From positions 310,001 to 374,000 of the forward strand of contig NZ_SJCY01000001.1 of assembly GCF_004354365.1 (NCBI RefSeq): 64,000 nucleotides of DNA. Direction: 5' to 3'. Below the pieces are notes generated by a model that had not been told where the DNA came from, ran no database searches, and saw only the letters and a list, made by a program, of their open reading frames with translations. This DNA is from Pedobacter changchengzhani (lineage in GTDB: Bacteria > Bacteroidota > Bacteroidia > Sphingobacteriales > Sphingobacteriaceae). Positions within the stretch are counted from its first letter, which is position 1; every line of letters starts with the position of its first letter. The position numbers and the translations under genes were made by a program. This document shows, piece after piece, positions 53,972 to 63,163 of the stretch.

Positions 53972-54310
53972 ATGACAATTACCGAAGCGCAAGAAAATGT
54001 AGATAAATGGATTAAAACTACAGGTATCCGTTACTTTAATGAGCTAACCAATACCGCCATTTTAATGGAAGAAGTTGGTGAGGTTGCAAGAATTATGTCG
54101 CGTACTTACGGAGAGCAATCTTTTAAAAAGAGTGATGAAGAAGTAAATTTGGCTGATGAAATGGCTGATGTTTTATTTGTGTTGATTTGTTTAGCCAATC
54201 AAACCGGAATAGATTTGAATGATGCGCTGATTAAAAACTTGGAAAAGAAAACAATCAGAGATGCGGATAGGCATAAAAATAACGAGAAGATTAACCCCCA
54301 ACCCCCCTAG
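53972..54310 (+). CDS. MazG-like nucleotide pyrophosphohydrolase
   Basis: 112 residues. EEVGEVARIM and DEMADVLFVLICLANQTGIDL contain the paired ExxE and ExxD motifs of MazG-type NTP pyrophosphatases, which hydrolyse dNTPs or modified nucleotides. The last residues (NPQPP) and the TAG stop are encoded by the palindrome at 54303-54339. Confidence 0.9.
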   Translation: MTITEAQENVDKWIKTTGIRYFNELTNTAILMEEVGEVARIMSRTYGEQSFKKSDEEVNLADEMADVLFVLICLANQTGIDLNDALIKNLEKKTIRDADRHKNNEKINPQPP

Positions 54311-54339
54311 CCCCTGCCGGACAGGCAGGGGCTAGGGGG
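54303..54339. repeat. Perfect 16-bp palindrome supplying stop codons to two convergent genes
   Basis: CCCCCTAGCCCCTGCC (54303-54318) and GGCAGGGGCTAGGGGG (54324-54339) flank GGACA. The left-arm TAG (54308-54310) ends the mazG-like gene and the right-arm TAG, read on the minus strand (54332-54334), ends the DUF4286 gene. It could also terminate both transcripts. Confidence 0.9.
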
Positions 54340-54637
54340 TTACAAACTCCATCAAAGTACGGTATGCAACAAATTTGTTTTCAAATTTTTGATTAAGTTT
54401 CGCTTGCAAGTCTGGGGCGTAAACTTCTTGATATTTGTCGTAATCTTCTTGGCTTTCTGCTACGTATTGAGCACAATACGTAACGCCTTCATTTGGCGAA
54501 TCCAAAACTTTTAAAAGTCGGTTGGAAACGAAAAGTCCCGTAGCCAACACTTCTGGAATATGAATTTCTTGCATCCACTGCAACCATTCTTTAGCTATGG
54601 CATCCTCCAAAATTAGGGTAACATTGTATAATAACAT
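54332..54637 (-). CDS. DUF4286 family protein
   Basis: 101 residues. MLLYNVTLILEDAIAKEWLQ, then WMQEIHIPEVLATGLF and YCAQYVAESQEDYDKYQ match DUF4286, a small ferredoxin-like-fold family of unknown function common in Bacteroidetes. Its last codons (TP, TAG) lie in the palindrome. Confidence 0.88.
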   Translation of the reverse strand: MLLYNVTLILEDAIAKEWLQWMQEIHIPEVLATGLFVSNRLLKVLDSPNEGVTYCAQYVAESQEDYDKYQEVYAPDLQAKLNQKFENKFVAYRTLMEFVTP

Positions 54638-54714
54638 GGCTCAAATGTAGTGAAAAAGCAGTTAAGATTAAAAATGAGTATGATGAGTTAGTCTTCAATT
54701 TTTCCAATACTTAT

Positions 54715-56538
54715 TTAAATTCCATCACCTCTTAAATTTCTAAATCTTTTTCTGGCTTCAGCGCTAAACATACTTCCGGGGTAGTCGGCTACTAACTTCT
54801 GAAAATAGATTTTTGCTTGATCAGGATCACTCATCTTTTTTTCATACAAATCGGCTAGTGTAAATAAAGCATCGTCTGTCCAGATGCCATCTGTATAATC
54901 TTCGGTAACTTTTTTAAGGATAATGCAAGCTTGTTGGTATTCGTTTGCTTTAATTAAAATTTTCGCTTTGGTCATCAAAATCGCATCGCTTAAACTATTT
55001 TTAGGATAGGCAATTGCAATACTATCTAACTTTTGCAATGCCTGTTGGGGTACATTTCTAAACAAGAGCATTTCTGCATCTGCATACATTTTTAGCGCGC
55101 TACTATCGGTTGGGGTTTGGGTATTATCGCTAATTAAAAGACTTAAGTTCAAAGCATCGTTGGCAATAAGTTGCGAAGTGGCGGTTTTTAAAACTGAACA
55201 TTGTGCATTTGCATATTCAAAATTACCTTGGTAAAAAGAAAGCTGTGCGCTTTTGTAACGGGCTTCATTTCCAATTGGCTGGCCTTCATAAAGTTTGCTC
55301 ACTTGCTCGTACAATAAAAAAGCTTCCCAAGGTTGTTGCGTTAAAATATAAACATCGCCCAAATCTAATTTTAACTGTCCAATATCCATCGCCGAAAGGC
55401 CTAAAAAACTAACAGCTTCTGCCAATGCTTTTTCGGCTTCCGTAGGTTTATTCAAATAATAAGCATCTAAATTGGCTAATTTTTTTACTGCGAATAAAGT
55501 ATTTTTATTCTTACCATATTCATTTATTAAAAGTTTATAATCTTCAGCTAAAAGTGCTAAATCTGCAATATTGTATTTGCCAGCAGTTTGTAAATTATAC
55601 TTTGTATTTAGCAATTCTATTTTTGACGATAAAAAATACGGCTCATCTTTCCCTTTGGCAATTAGATATTCGTAAGCTTTAATTCCGGTATCAAACGCGC
55701 CATTATATACAAATGTATAGGCTGCGCTAAAAATGTTGGCTCCGTTTCCTTTTGTTCGTTTATCAAAAGCAACCAACTGCCGTAAAGCCATGTCGAACTC
55801 TTGTTGCTGAATGTAATTCCACGTTAATAACTCAATGTAAACCTCGGCATCAGGCTCTTTCTGCATTTTTCGCAAAATAGCCACTTTAAAATTTTGATAA
55901 TCATTTTTATCATCGAAAACACTAGCTAAGCTATTTTCTGCCCGCATGAGCATTTCTGGCATGGTACTTAAAACATCTAAATACTCTTGCATCAGCATAT
56001 TTTTATCTTTTTTGTATCGATAAATGTTAATCAAATCGAACACAAAAAGTTGATTGTTGTTAAGCAATTTTCTGCCTTGCTTTAAGGTTTGAATGGCGAA
56101 ATCATAATTCTCAAAACGGTAAAAATTATTGGCAAGCTCTCTGATCTTAAATTCATCGGCAGGTAATTTATCAATGGTGTTGAGAAAGATTTTATTGGCG
56201 CTTTGTATATCTCCTTTTTCTTGGTATAATTTCCCTAAAGCAATAGGAAACTCATCGTTTTGGGGAAATAACTTAATTTGTTTTTTGATGAGTTTTTCGG
56301 CGACATCGTATTTTTTTAATTTTAGTAAAGAGCTGAAATATAAATCGAAATAAACATCATTCTGAGGATCATTGACTAATTTCTCTAATAAAACTATTGT
56401 TTTTTCATACGCTCCTTGTTGGTAATATTGCACGGCAAGCGCACCATCGTCCGTAACAGATTGTGAGCCTATTTTAACCTGCCTTGCAGATAAGAAACCT
56501 GTAGAAAGGGCAAATAAAATAAAGAGGATGTATTTCAT
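54715..56538 (-). CDS. Tetratricopeptide-repeat protein, exported
   Basis: 607 residues with a signal peptide (MKYILFILFALSTGFLSA). TPR-type repeats run through the protein, e.g. GDIQSANKIFLNTIDKLP, and DQAKIYFQKLVADYPGSMFS near the C-terminus, which resembles YbgF/BamD-type repeats. Probably a periplasmic scaffold. No enzymatic motif. Confidence 0.85.
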   Translation of the reverse strand: MKYILFILFALSTGFLSARQVKIGSQSVTDDGALAVQYYQQGAYEKTIVLLEKLVNDPQNDVYFDLYFSSLLKLKKYDVAEKLIKKQIKLFPQNDEFPIALGKLYQEKGDIQSANKIFLNTIDKLPADEFKIRELANNFYRFENYDFAIQTLKQGRKLLNNNQLFVFDLINIYRYKKDKNMLMQEYLDVLSTMPEMLMRAENSLASVFDDKNDYQNFKVAILRKMQKEPDAEVYIELLTWNYIQQQEFDMALRQLVAFDKRTKGNGANIFSAAYTFVYNGAFDTGIKAYEYLIAKGKDEPYFLSSKIELLNTKYNLQTAGKYNIADLALLAEDYKLLINEYGKNKNTLFAVKKLANLDAYYLNKPTEAEKALAEAVSFLGLSAMDIGQLKLDLGDVYILTQQPWEAFLLYEQVSKLYEGQPIGNEARYKSAQLSFYQGNFEYANAQCSVLKTATSQLIANDALNLSLLISDNTQTPTDSSALKMYADAEMLLFRNVPQQALQKLDSIAIAYPKNSLSDAILMTKAKILIKANEYQQACIILKKVTEDYTDGIWTDDALFTLADLYEKKMSDPDQAKIYFQKLVADYPGSMFSAEARKRFRNLRGDGI

Positions 56539-56778
56539 TGAACAAATGATAAAGTTTTAAATATAATAAAAAAGAGATTAGTTTAAGTCACTCATTAAGT
56601 AACTGCTAGGCAAATTATTCTGCGCATCTATTAAAAATGTTACCGTAAATTTTCCCTGCTCTTTATTAAAAATCTTAAATTGTACCTCATATCAAAGCCG
56701 AATGATTAACATTGCTAGTTGAAACCATATTGTGGCTTTTTTAGACTTATTATTCGTATTAATGGTTAAAGTTGTATT

Positions 56779-58665
56779 ATGCTTAAAAAAATAGCTGTAT
56801 TATTTTTAATTGTATTGTTTTATGCTTGTAATCAAAAAAAGGAGCTTAAAGTTATTCCAATTAACGATTTTTTTAAAGCAAAGGATAAAGCTTACTATCA
56901 TGTATCGCCCGATGGCAAAAGTTTGTCTTTTTTAAAATTGCAGGATAATACTTCTAATCTTTTTATTGATGATTTGGCTACTGGAAAAAGTACGCAGCTT
57001 ACCCATTTAAAAGACAAAACATTAATTTTTTACTTTTGGACAGGAGATAACGAACTCGTTTATTACACGCAAGACGAATCAAAAGAGCGGAAATCAGATT
57101 TGTTTGTAATCAATAAGGATGGTAGTAACCAAATTCAAATTATCTCAAACGAGCAAACGAAACTTAAAATTTTAGAAGATAAATTAATTGATGGTAAATA
57201 TATCATTGTAGCCTCTAATAAGCGGGATTCGACTGTTTTTGATGCTTATCGCTTAAATGTTAGAGATGGTAAAATGGTTATGGTGGCAAAAAACCCCGGT
57301 AATATTTCGCAATGGATGACTGATAATAACGGGATATTGAAAATTGCAGTATCTAGCGATGGCGTAAATGAAACTTTGCTTTATCGCGAGAATGAAACCA
57401 CGGCATTTAAACCCGTAATGACCAACAATTTTAAAAATACTTTTAGTCCTGTGGCGTTTGCTGAGAATGAAAAGGATGTTTTGTATGCAATATCCGATAT
57501 CAATAGAGATAAAAATGCGCTTGTTGCCTTCGATTTAAAAGCAGGTAAAGAGAAAAAAGTACTCTTTAGTACCGATTCTTTAAATGTAATTGATGCGAAA
57601 TATTCTAAAGTAAAAAACAAAATGCTTTTTGTTACCTGCGAAACATGGAAGAAGGAGAAATTTTATTTAGATGAGCCAACTAAAGTAAAGTATGCTAAAA
57701 TTGATAAGCTTTTTCCGCGTACAGAATGGCGTATAATGGATAAAGACAAAACCGATAATGTATTTGTAATTCGCACGTTTACTGATCGCAGTCCCGGTTC
57801 TTATTACCTGTATAACGCAAGTAAAAATAAACTCAAAAAATTATCAGATATCAATTCATCTATAAAAGATGATGATATGAGTGAAATGAAACCTATTAGC
57901 TATAAAAGTAGTGATGGTTTAACAATTAATGGATATTTAACTTTGCCTAAAAATAAGAAATCGACTAATTTACCTGTTGTGGTGTTGCCACATAATGGCC
58001 CTGGAGGAAGAAATGTTTGGGGTTATAATGCCGATGTACAATTTTTAGCAAATAGAGGTTACGCAGTACTGCAGGTAAACTATAGAGGATCTTCGGGATA
58101 TGGAAAAGCTTTTTATGCTGCGGGTTTAAAACAGTGGAGCGATAAAATTCAAGAAGATGTAAATGATGGTGTGAGGTGGCTTATCGACAAAAAAATTGCT
58201 AACCCGAAAAGAGTAGCTATTTATGGCAATGGTATCGGCGGATTTATTGCGCTAAATTGTATGTATAGAAATCCAGATATTTATGCATGTGGAGGATCTA
58301 ACTCTGGCGTAATTAACTTATTTAGTTACTTAAAAACAGTTCCGCCATATTTAAAAACTTACCTGCAAATGTATTATGAGATTGTTGGCAATCCGAATAC
58401 AGATACCGAGTTTATGCGTTACGCATCGCCAGTTTTCCATGCTGATAAATTTAAAAAACCGATATTTTTTGCTCAAAACACAAAAGATCCGAGAGTGAAT
58501 GTTGCCGAAGGTGTACAGTTTGTAAAAGAACTAAAAAAGCGAAACGTTAAAGTAGATTACATCGAAAAAGAAGAAGCGACTAACCCAATTAAGCGGCAGG
58601 AGGAGCGTTTAGCTTTGTACAAAGCATTGGAGGCATTTTTGCATCAAAATCTTGCCAGCCAATAA
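56779..58665 (+). CDS. S9 peptidase-like lipoprotein lacking catalytic Ser and His
   Basis: 628 residues. Lipobox LFYAC at the N-terminus, then a beta-propeller-like region (about 35-365; YHVSPDGKSLSFLKL) and an alpha/beta-hydrolase domain (LPVVVLPHNGPGGRNVWG). In S9 enzymes the nucleophile motif is GxSxGG; here it is GNGIGG with Gly485 in place of Ser. The Asp is present (KDPRV, about 570), but the His motif EGHGF is replaced by EEATNPI (about 598-604). It should be inactive as a peptidase. It lies 3 bases before a histidine kinase gene and may be a sensor or binding partner. Confidence 0.88.
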   Translation: MLKKIAVLFLIVLFYACNQKKELKVIPINDFFKAKDKAYYHVSPDGKSLSFLKLQDNTSNLFIDDLATGKSTQLTHLKDKTLIFYFWTGDNELVYYTQDESKERKSDLFVINKDGSNQIQIISNEQTKLKILEDKLIDGKYIIVASNKRDSTVFDAYRLNVRDGKMVMVAKNPGNISQWMTDNNGILKIAVSSDGVNETLLYRENETTAFKPVMTNNFKNTFSPVAFAENEKDVLYAISDINRDKNALVAFDLKAGKEKKVLFSTDSLNVIDAKYSKVKNKMLFVTCETWKKEKFYLDEPTKVKYAKIDKLFPRTEWRIMDKDKTDNVFVIRTFTDRSPGSYYLYNASKNKLKKLSDINSSIKDDDMSEMKPISYKSSDGLTINGYLTLPKNKKSTNLPVVVLPHNGPGGRNVWGYNADVQFLANRGYAVLQVNYRGSSGYGKAFYAAGLKQWSDKIQEDVNDGVRWLIDKKIANPKRVAIYGNGIGGFIALNCMYRNPDIYACGGSNSGVINLFSYLKTVPPYLKTYLQMYYEIVGNPNTDTEFMRYASPVFHADKFKKPIFFAQNTKDPRVNVAEGVQFVKELKKRNVKVDYIEKEEATNPIKRQEERLALYKALEAFLHQNLASQ

Positions 58666-58668
58666 GTT

Positions 58669-60336
58669 ATGATGCTTGATAAAAAAAGTGGTTATCGAAA
58701 AAACTTTTCGCTTATCGTAACCTTTATTGTGCTTACATCTATTTTATTTATACTCTCTTTATTTCTGGCTTTTAGTTTTAGTAAAAAATCTATCGAAGGT
58801 GCTTTCGTTTCAGAAAAAGTAAATATTTTAGAACAAACGATTAAACCGTACAACGATTTTTTTCAGAATAAAATGCCCGAAGTTTCCTATTACAATGGGT
58901 TTTTAGATTCTGCTACTGCATCTAAGTTTGTAGATACCATCGTATTAAACTATCCATTTGTATCCAAAGTTACCTTTTACGATTCGGAGGTAAAAAATAT
59001 TGCCGTAAAAGACGGGATGAATGTTGGCCACTTATCTTTCGGCCCTAAATCAATTTATCAATTTGGGAAAGGGATTTTAAAAGATTCGATTAAGTTGTTT
59101 TCGGAAACCGACAGGCGTGGTTTCAAAGTTGGCGATGATTTTAATGGAATGGCTTATAAGTTGGTTATTTTTGTCGATCAGTTAGATACGTCAAAAGTTC
59201 CTTCGCAGGAGGAGTTATTCACAAATTTCTCGGTAATCAAATCTAATAAAATAACATATTTAAATATCCCTCGTAGAGAAGATTTAAAGGTTTATAAGCA
59301 AATGATTGATAAACGCTTAAATACTTCTTCCGTTTATCAGCAAGATATGCTTGTTTTTCAACTCGATGCATATAAGCTCAAAATATTAAATGCAAGGCCA
59401 TTATTGTATCAAAATATAGCAGTAAAGCCTTTAACTTACGATCCAATCGATTTATCGGATGAAAAGATGAGAACGGAAATTGCTTTACCAGGTGCGTTTT
59501 CGGATTTTAAGCTATACTTCACGTCGTCCAAATCTTACATCAAAAAAGAAATATTTTTTTATTTTTTACCCATTGCAAGCGTACTTTTACTTGTTTATGG
59601 CGTTCTGCTTTTGGTGGGATTTTTAATTTTTAGGAATTTAAACATCAACCGGAAAATGTTTAAATTGCAATATGATTTTGTAAACAATCTTACCCACGAA
59701 TTTAAAACACCAGTTAGCGTAATTAAAATTGCAGGCAATAATATCAAAAGTGCTCAATCTTTAACCGAGAAGGAACTGAAGCTTTATGGCCGTATTTTAG
59801 ATGAAGAAGCCGATAAGTTAAACGGTTTAATGAACAAATTGCTCGCCTTTACGCAAATAGAAAATAAAGCCATAAAACTGAATAGGGAAGAGGTAAACAT
59901 TAAAGATTTTATCGAAAGTACGATAGAATCACACACTTTAAAACATCCAAATTTTGAAATTACATCAGAAATTTCGGGTTTTAAAACGTTCATTACCGAT
60001 CCTGTACTTTTGGGTAGTTTGTTTGATAATTTAGCTGAGAACGCCTATAAATATTCGCCGCCAGCACAAAAAAAACTCCACATTAGCGCAAAATTAATTA
60101 AAGGGGTTTTGGTGTTTCGCTTTGCGGATAAAGGAATAGGCATCCCGGATAACGAATTGAATAATATTTTCAAAAAATTTTTCCGAATACAAAATCAATA
60201 TAACCAAAATGGTAGTGTTGGTTTAGGTTTGGCTTTTTGCAAAGAACTGGTTAACTTTATGCAGGGAGAAATTACAGTAAAAAGCAAAATAAATAAAGGC
60301 ACAGAGTTTAAAATTGTACTGCCCTATAATAACTAA
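58669..60336 (+). CDS. Sensor histidine kinase
   Basis: 555 residues. TM1 is at about 13-35, a periplasmic domain of about 260 residues follows, TM2 is at about 294-320, and no HAMP domain is evident. H-box NNLTHEFKTP has the phospho-acceptor His343; N-box NAYKYSP, G1 DKGIGIP and G2 GLGLAFC follow. The upstream catalytically dead S9-like lipoprotein (3 bases away) and the downstream response regulator suggest one signalling unit. Confidence 0.94.
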   Translation: MMLDKKSGYRKNFSLIVTFIVLTSILFILSLFLAFSFSKKSIEGAFVSEKVNILEQTIKPYNDFFQNKMPEVSYYNGFLDSATASKFVDTIVLNYPFVSKVTFYDSEVKNIAVKDGMNVGHLSFGPKSIYQFGKGILKDSIKLFSETDRRGFKVGDDFNGMAYKLVIFVDQLDTSKVPSQEELFTNFSVIKSNKITYLNIPRREDLKVYKQMIDKRLNTSSVYQQDMLVFQLDAYKLKILNARPLLYQNIAVKPLTYDPIDLSDEKMRTEIALPGAFSDFKLYFTSSKSYIKKEIFFYFLPIASVLLLVYGVLLLVGFLIFRNLNINRKMFKLQYDFVNNLTHEFKTPVSVIKIAGNNIKSAQSLTEKELKLYGRILDEEADKLNGLMNKLLAFTQIENKAIKLNREEVNIKDFIESTIESHTLKHPNFEITSEISGFKTFITDPVLLGSLFDNLAENAYKYSPPAQKKLHISAKLIKGVLVFRFADKGIGIPDNELNNIFKKFFRIQNQYNQNGSVGLGLAFCKELVNFMQGEITVKSKINKGTEFKIVLPYNN

Positions 60337-60419
60337 AACGTTGAGAGTTTAAACGCTTAAAAATTTTATATTTAAAAAATTGCAAAGGCTAAACCGCACA
60401 GTTTTTAAAACAAAAAAAT

Positions 60420-61109
60420 ATGTCTAAGGAAGTAAAAATACTAATTGTAGAGGACGACGAAAATCTACGTTTTTTGGTGGCGCATCGGTTAAAAGTAGAG
60501 GGTTATAATGTTTTGGAAGCCCACGATGGAGATGCAGGTGAGCGAATTATTTTGGCCGATCAGCCTGATATTGTATTATTAGATTGGATGCTGCCTGGTA
60601 AACAGGGCTCGGAAGTTTGCGAAAGCGTACGCAAAGAAGGTTTCGAAAACTTGATTATTATGATGACTGCCAAAGCGCAAGATGTAGATAAAATTGATGC
60701 TTACAATTTTGGTGCGTCTGATTACATTACCAAGCCATTTAACATGGATGTTTTGGTTGCTATGTTGGAGAGTAAAGTAAAATTCATTGTAAATAAAGAT
60801 AACGTAGAAATTCATCGTTTTGGTAACATGGAGCACCATCCAAATGTGCATGCCTTATTTAGAGATGGAAAAAAGATAGAATTAACTATTTTAGAGAACA
60901 GAATATTGTTGTATTTTTTGCGTAATCTGGGCAAAGTAATTAATAGAGATGAATTAATGTTGGTGGTTTGGGGTTACAATTCTGATGTAAATACCCGCAC
61001 ATTAGATATGCACATTGTTAGGTTGCGTAAAAAAATCGAAGCAAATCCCGATAATCCACAACTTTTGCAAACTGTTAGGGGCGTTGGTTATCGTTTTAAT
61101 GTTGGATAA
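60420..61109 (+). CDS. OmpR-type response regulator
   Basis: 229 residues. The receiver domain has VEDDENL, phospho-acceptor Asp55 in LLDWMLPG, and TAKAQD and TKPFN at the switch positions. The winged helix (about 130-229) ends RTLDMHIVRLRKKIE and TVRGVGYRF. Cognate to the adjacent kinase. 83 bases separate the two genes. Confidence 0.96.
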   Translation: MSKEVKILIVEDDENLRFLVAHRLKVEGYNVLEAHDGDAGERIILADQPDIVLLDWMLPGKQGSEVCESVRKEGFENLIIMMTAKAQDVDKIDAYNFGASDYITKPFNMDVLVAMLESKVKFIVNKDNVEIHRFGNMEHHPNVHALFRDGKKIELTILENRILLYFLRNLGKVINRDELMLVVWGYNSDVNTRTLDMHIVRLRKKIEANPDNPQLLQTVRGVGYRFNVG

Positions 61110-61293
61110 TTAGCTTGTGTGTTATTTTAGCTTTATATTCACAAAAAAAAAGTAATCGATTATTATTGCATTTTATTTTTTGAATATACGTCTCACATAT
61201 TATATCTACATTTTGTATTATCAGAATATTAGCATTTCTATCAACCAAATCTTCTATCCATTTATTTTTTAAAAAAAGTAATATTTTTGTTTA

Positions 61294-62385
61294 ATGCCAA
61301 TTCAATCAATTCAAATCCGAAATTTCAAATCCATTAGAGATACTGGTGAATTAGAAGTAAAACCTTTAAATGTTTTAATTGGTGCTAATGGTGTTGGCAA
61401 AAGCAATTTTATAAGTTTTTTTAAATTTTTAAATAAACTGTATGAACAAGAGTTACAGCTTCATATTAGTAAAAATGGGAGAGCAGATAATTTTTTATAT
61501 TTTGGGAGGAAAAAGTCTGATTTTTTGGGTGGGAAAATAACTTTTGATAATGAGTATAGAAACCAATTTGAATTCCAAATGGTTCCTGATCAATCAGGTA
61601 GTTTAATTTTCTCTCAAGAGTATAGTAATTTTAATAATTCAAATAATAATCACTGGAATAAATCTAAGATAAGTATTCCGGGAGTGCAAGAGAGCCAACT
61701 TAAAAGTTCATCTTCGTTTAGAAATAATTATATAAGGACGTTCTTGGAATCACTACGTATTTTTCACTTTCACGATACTGGTTTTAATTCTAGAGTTAAA
61801 CAAGCTAGTGGCGCAAATGACTATGCTTTTTTGCATGAAGACGGTGGGAACATTGCAGCGTTTTTATATCGTTTGCAACAGGCCAATAACAAGCATTTTA
61901 AATTCATTGAAAAAATTATACAGTCTATCGCTCCTTTTTTTGATAGGTTTTATCTTCAACCAGATGAGATTAACCCTCAACAAATTTTTTTAAGATGGTT
62001 TGAAAAAGGTTCGGATATTATGTTCAATGCTCATAATTTATCAGACGGAACGCTAAGGATGATTTGTTTGACTACGTTGTTAATGCAACCAAAATTACCT
62101 ACCACAATAATTATAGATGAACCTGAACTTGGCTTACATCCCTTTGCTATTAGTAAATTAGCTTCTATGCTAAAAAGCGCATCAGAAACCTCGCAAATTA
62201 TTATTTCGACTCAATCTGTAAACTTAGTAAATGAGTTCCAAGCAGAAGATATAATTGTGGTTGAGAGAAATGATAATCAGACAGTTTTTATTAGACAGTC
62301 GTCAGAAAAGCTAAAGGAATGGCTTGATACTTACAGCATGGGTGATTTGTGGGAAAAGAACGTATTGGGAGGGAGACCGAGATGA
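61294..62385 (+). CDS. AAA-family (AAA_15/21, OLD-like) ATPase
   Basis: 363 residues. Walker A GANGVGKSN near residue 30, signature LSDGTLRM at about 252 and Walker B TTIIIDEPELGLHP at about 272, with a central region between. It ends in ATGA overlap with the DUF4276 gene. ATPase plus TOPRIM-like pairs resemble OLD/PARIS-type anti-phage systems. A TATTTTTG promoter box lies five bases before the ATG. Confidence 0.9.
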   Translation: MPIQSIQIRNFKSIRDTGELEVKPLNVLIGANGVGKSNFISFFKFLNKLYEQELQLHISKNGRADNFLYFGRKKSDFLGGKITFDNEYRNQFEFQMVPDQSGSLIFSQEYSNFNNSNNNHWNKSKISIPGVQESQLKSSSSFRNNYIRTFLESLRIFHFHDTGFNSRVKQASGANDYAFLHEDGGNIAAFLYRLQQANNKHFKFIEKIIQSIAPFFDRFYLQPDEINPQQIFLRWFEKGSDIMFNAHNLSDGTLRMICLTTLLMQPKLPTTIIIDEPELGLHPFAISKLASMLKSASETSQIIISTQSVNLVNEFQAEDIIVVERNDNQTVFIRQSSEKLKEWLDTYSMGDLWEKNVLGGRPR

Positions 62386-63050
62386 GGGGTATTTACATAT
62401 TAGTTGAGGGTGTTACTGAAGAAGAATTTGTAGAAAAGGTGTTGGCACCGTATTTAATTAAATATGAAATTTATGATGTTCGGCCAATACTTATGCAAAC
62501 AAGTCCAGGTTTTAAGGGAGGGGATGTAAAGTATGTAAGATATAAAAACAACGCGGAAAGACTTTTACATAGTGAAAAAGATGTTGTTGTAACTTCTTTA
62601 ATTGACTTTTTCCGATTGCAATCCGATTTTCCAAATTATAGTCAAGGGCTTACAATGTTTGACAAGGTAGAGCGTGTCGAGTTCTTAGAGAATGAAATTT
62701 TAAAGGATACTAATCATCCTCGATTTATACCATATATACAGTTGCACGAATTTGAGGGGTTGCTATTCTCTGATATAGAGGCGTTTAATATACTCCCTGA
62801 ATTATCACCTGATCAACAAAAAAAACTTAAACAGATTGTTGATGAATATCCAAATCCGGAGCTCATAAATGATAAGCCTGAAACTGCACCATCAAAAAGA
62901 TTAAAGCAAATTATCCCAACGTATAAAAAAACTTTGCATGGGCCATATTTAGCTGAAGAGATTGGAATGGAACAAATTTTAAAGCAATGCCCACGTTTTG
63001 CGGTATGGGTAAACAAATTGATTTTATTTTTTGAGGATAAAAAAAATTAA
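62382..63050 (+). CDS. DUF4276 TOPRIM-like protein, partner of the ATPase
   Basis: 222 residues from ATG 62382. YILVEGVTEEEFVEKVLAPY holds the acidic TOPRIM-type EG and E positions; HEFEGLLFSDIEAF and PSKRLKQIIPTYKKTLHG are DUF4276 hallmarks. Overlaps the ATPase gene by four bases, so the two are made together. It is predicted to be the nuclease or effector half of a defence pair. Nuclease activity is inferred from the fold only. Confidence 0.87.
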   Translation: MRGIYILVEGVTEEEFVEKVLAPYLIKYEIYDVRPILMQTSPGFKGGDVKYVRYKNNAERLLHSEKDVVVTSLIDFFRLQSDFPNYSQGLTMFDKVERVEFLENEILKDTNHPRFIPYIQLHEFEGLLFSDIEAFNILPELSPDQQKKLKQIVDEYPNPELINDKPETAPSKRLKQIIPTYKKTLHGPYLAEEIGMEQILKQCPRFAVWVNKLILFFEDKKN

Positions 63051-63078
63051 ATCTCCCAAATTGGGAGATTTTTTTTTG
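63050..63078 (+). terminator. Terminator after the DUF4276 gene
   Basis: AATCTCCCAA (63050-63059) and TTGGGAGATT (63061-63070), then a run of T. It isolates the ATPase-DUF4276 unit from the caspase gene. Confidence 0.9.
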
Positions 63079-63092
63079 AATCAAAGCTTTAT

Positions 63093-63114
63093 AAATACCT
63101 ATTAGTGGGTATTT
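63093..63114. promoter_or_regulatory. AAATACC/GGTATTT inverted repeat upstream of the caspase gene
   Basis: Arms of 7 bp around an 8-bp centre, 49 bases before the ATG at 63164. An operator candidate; the regulator is unknown. Confidence 0.35.
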
Positions 63115-63163
63115 CGAGGTCGAAATTATTACTGTATTTTAGTTGGATAAAATTAAATCCGAT

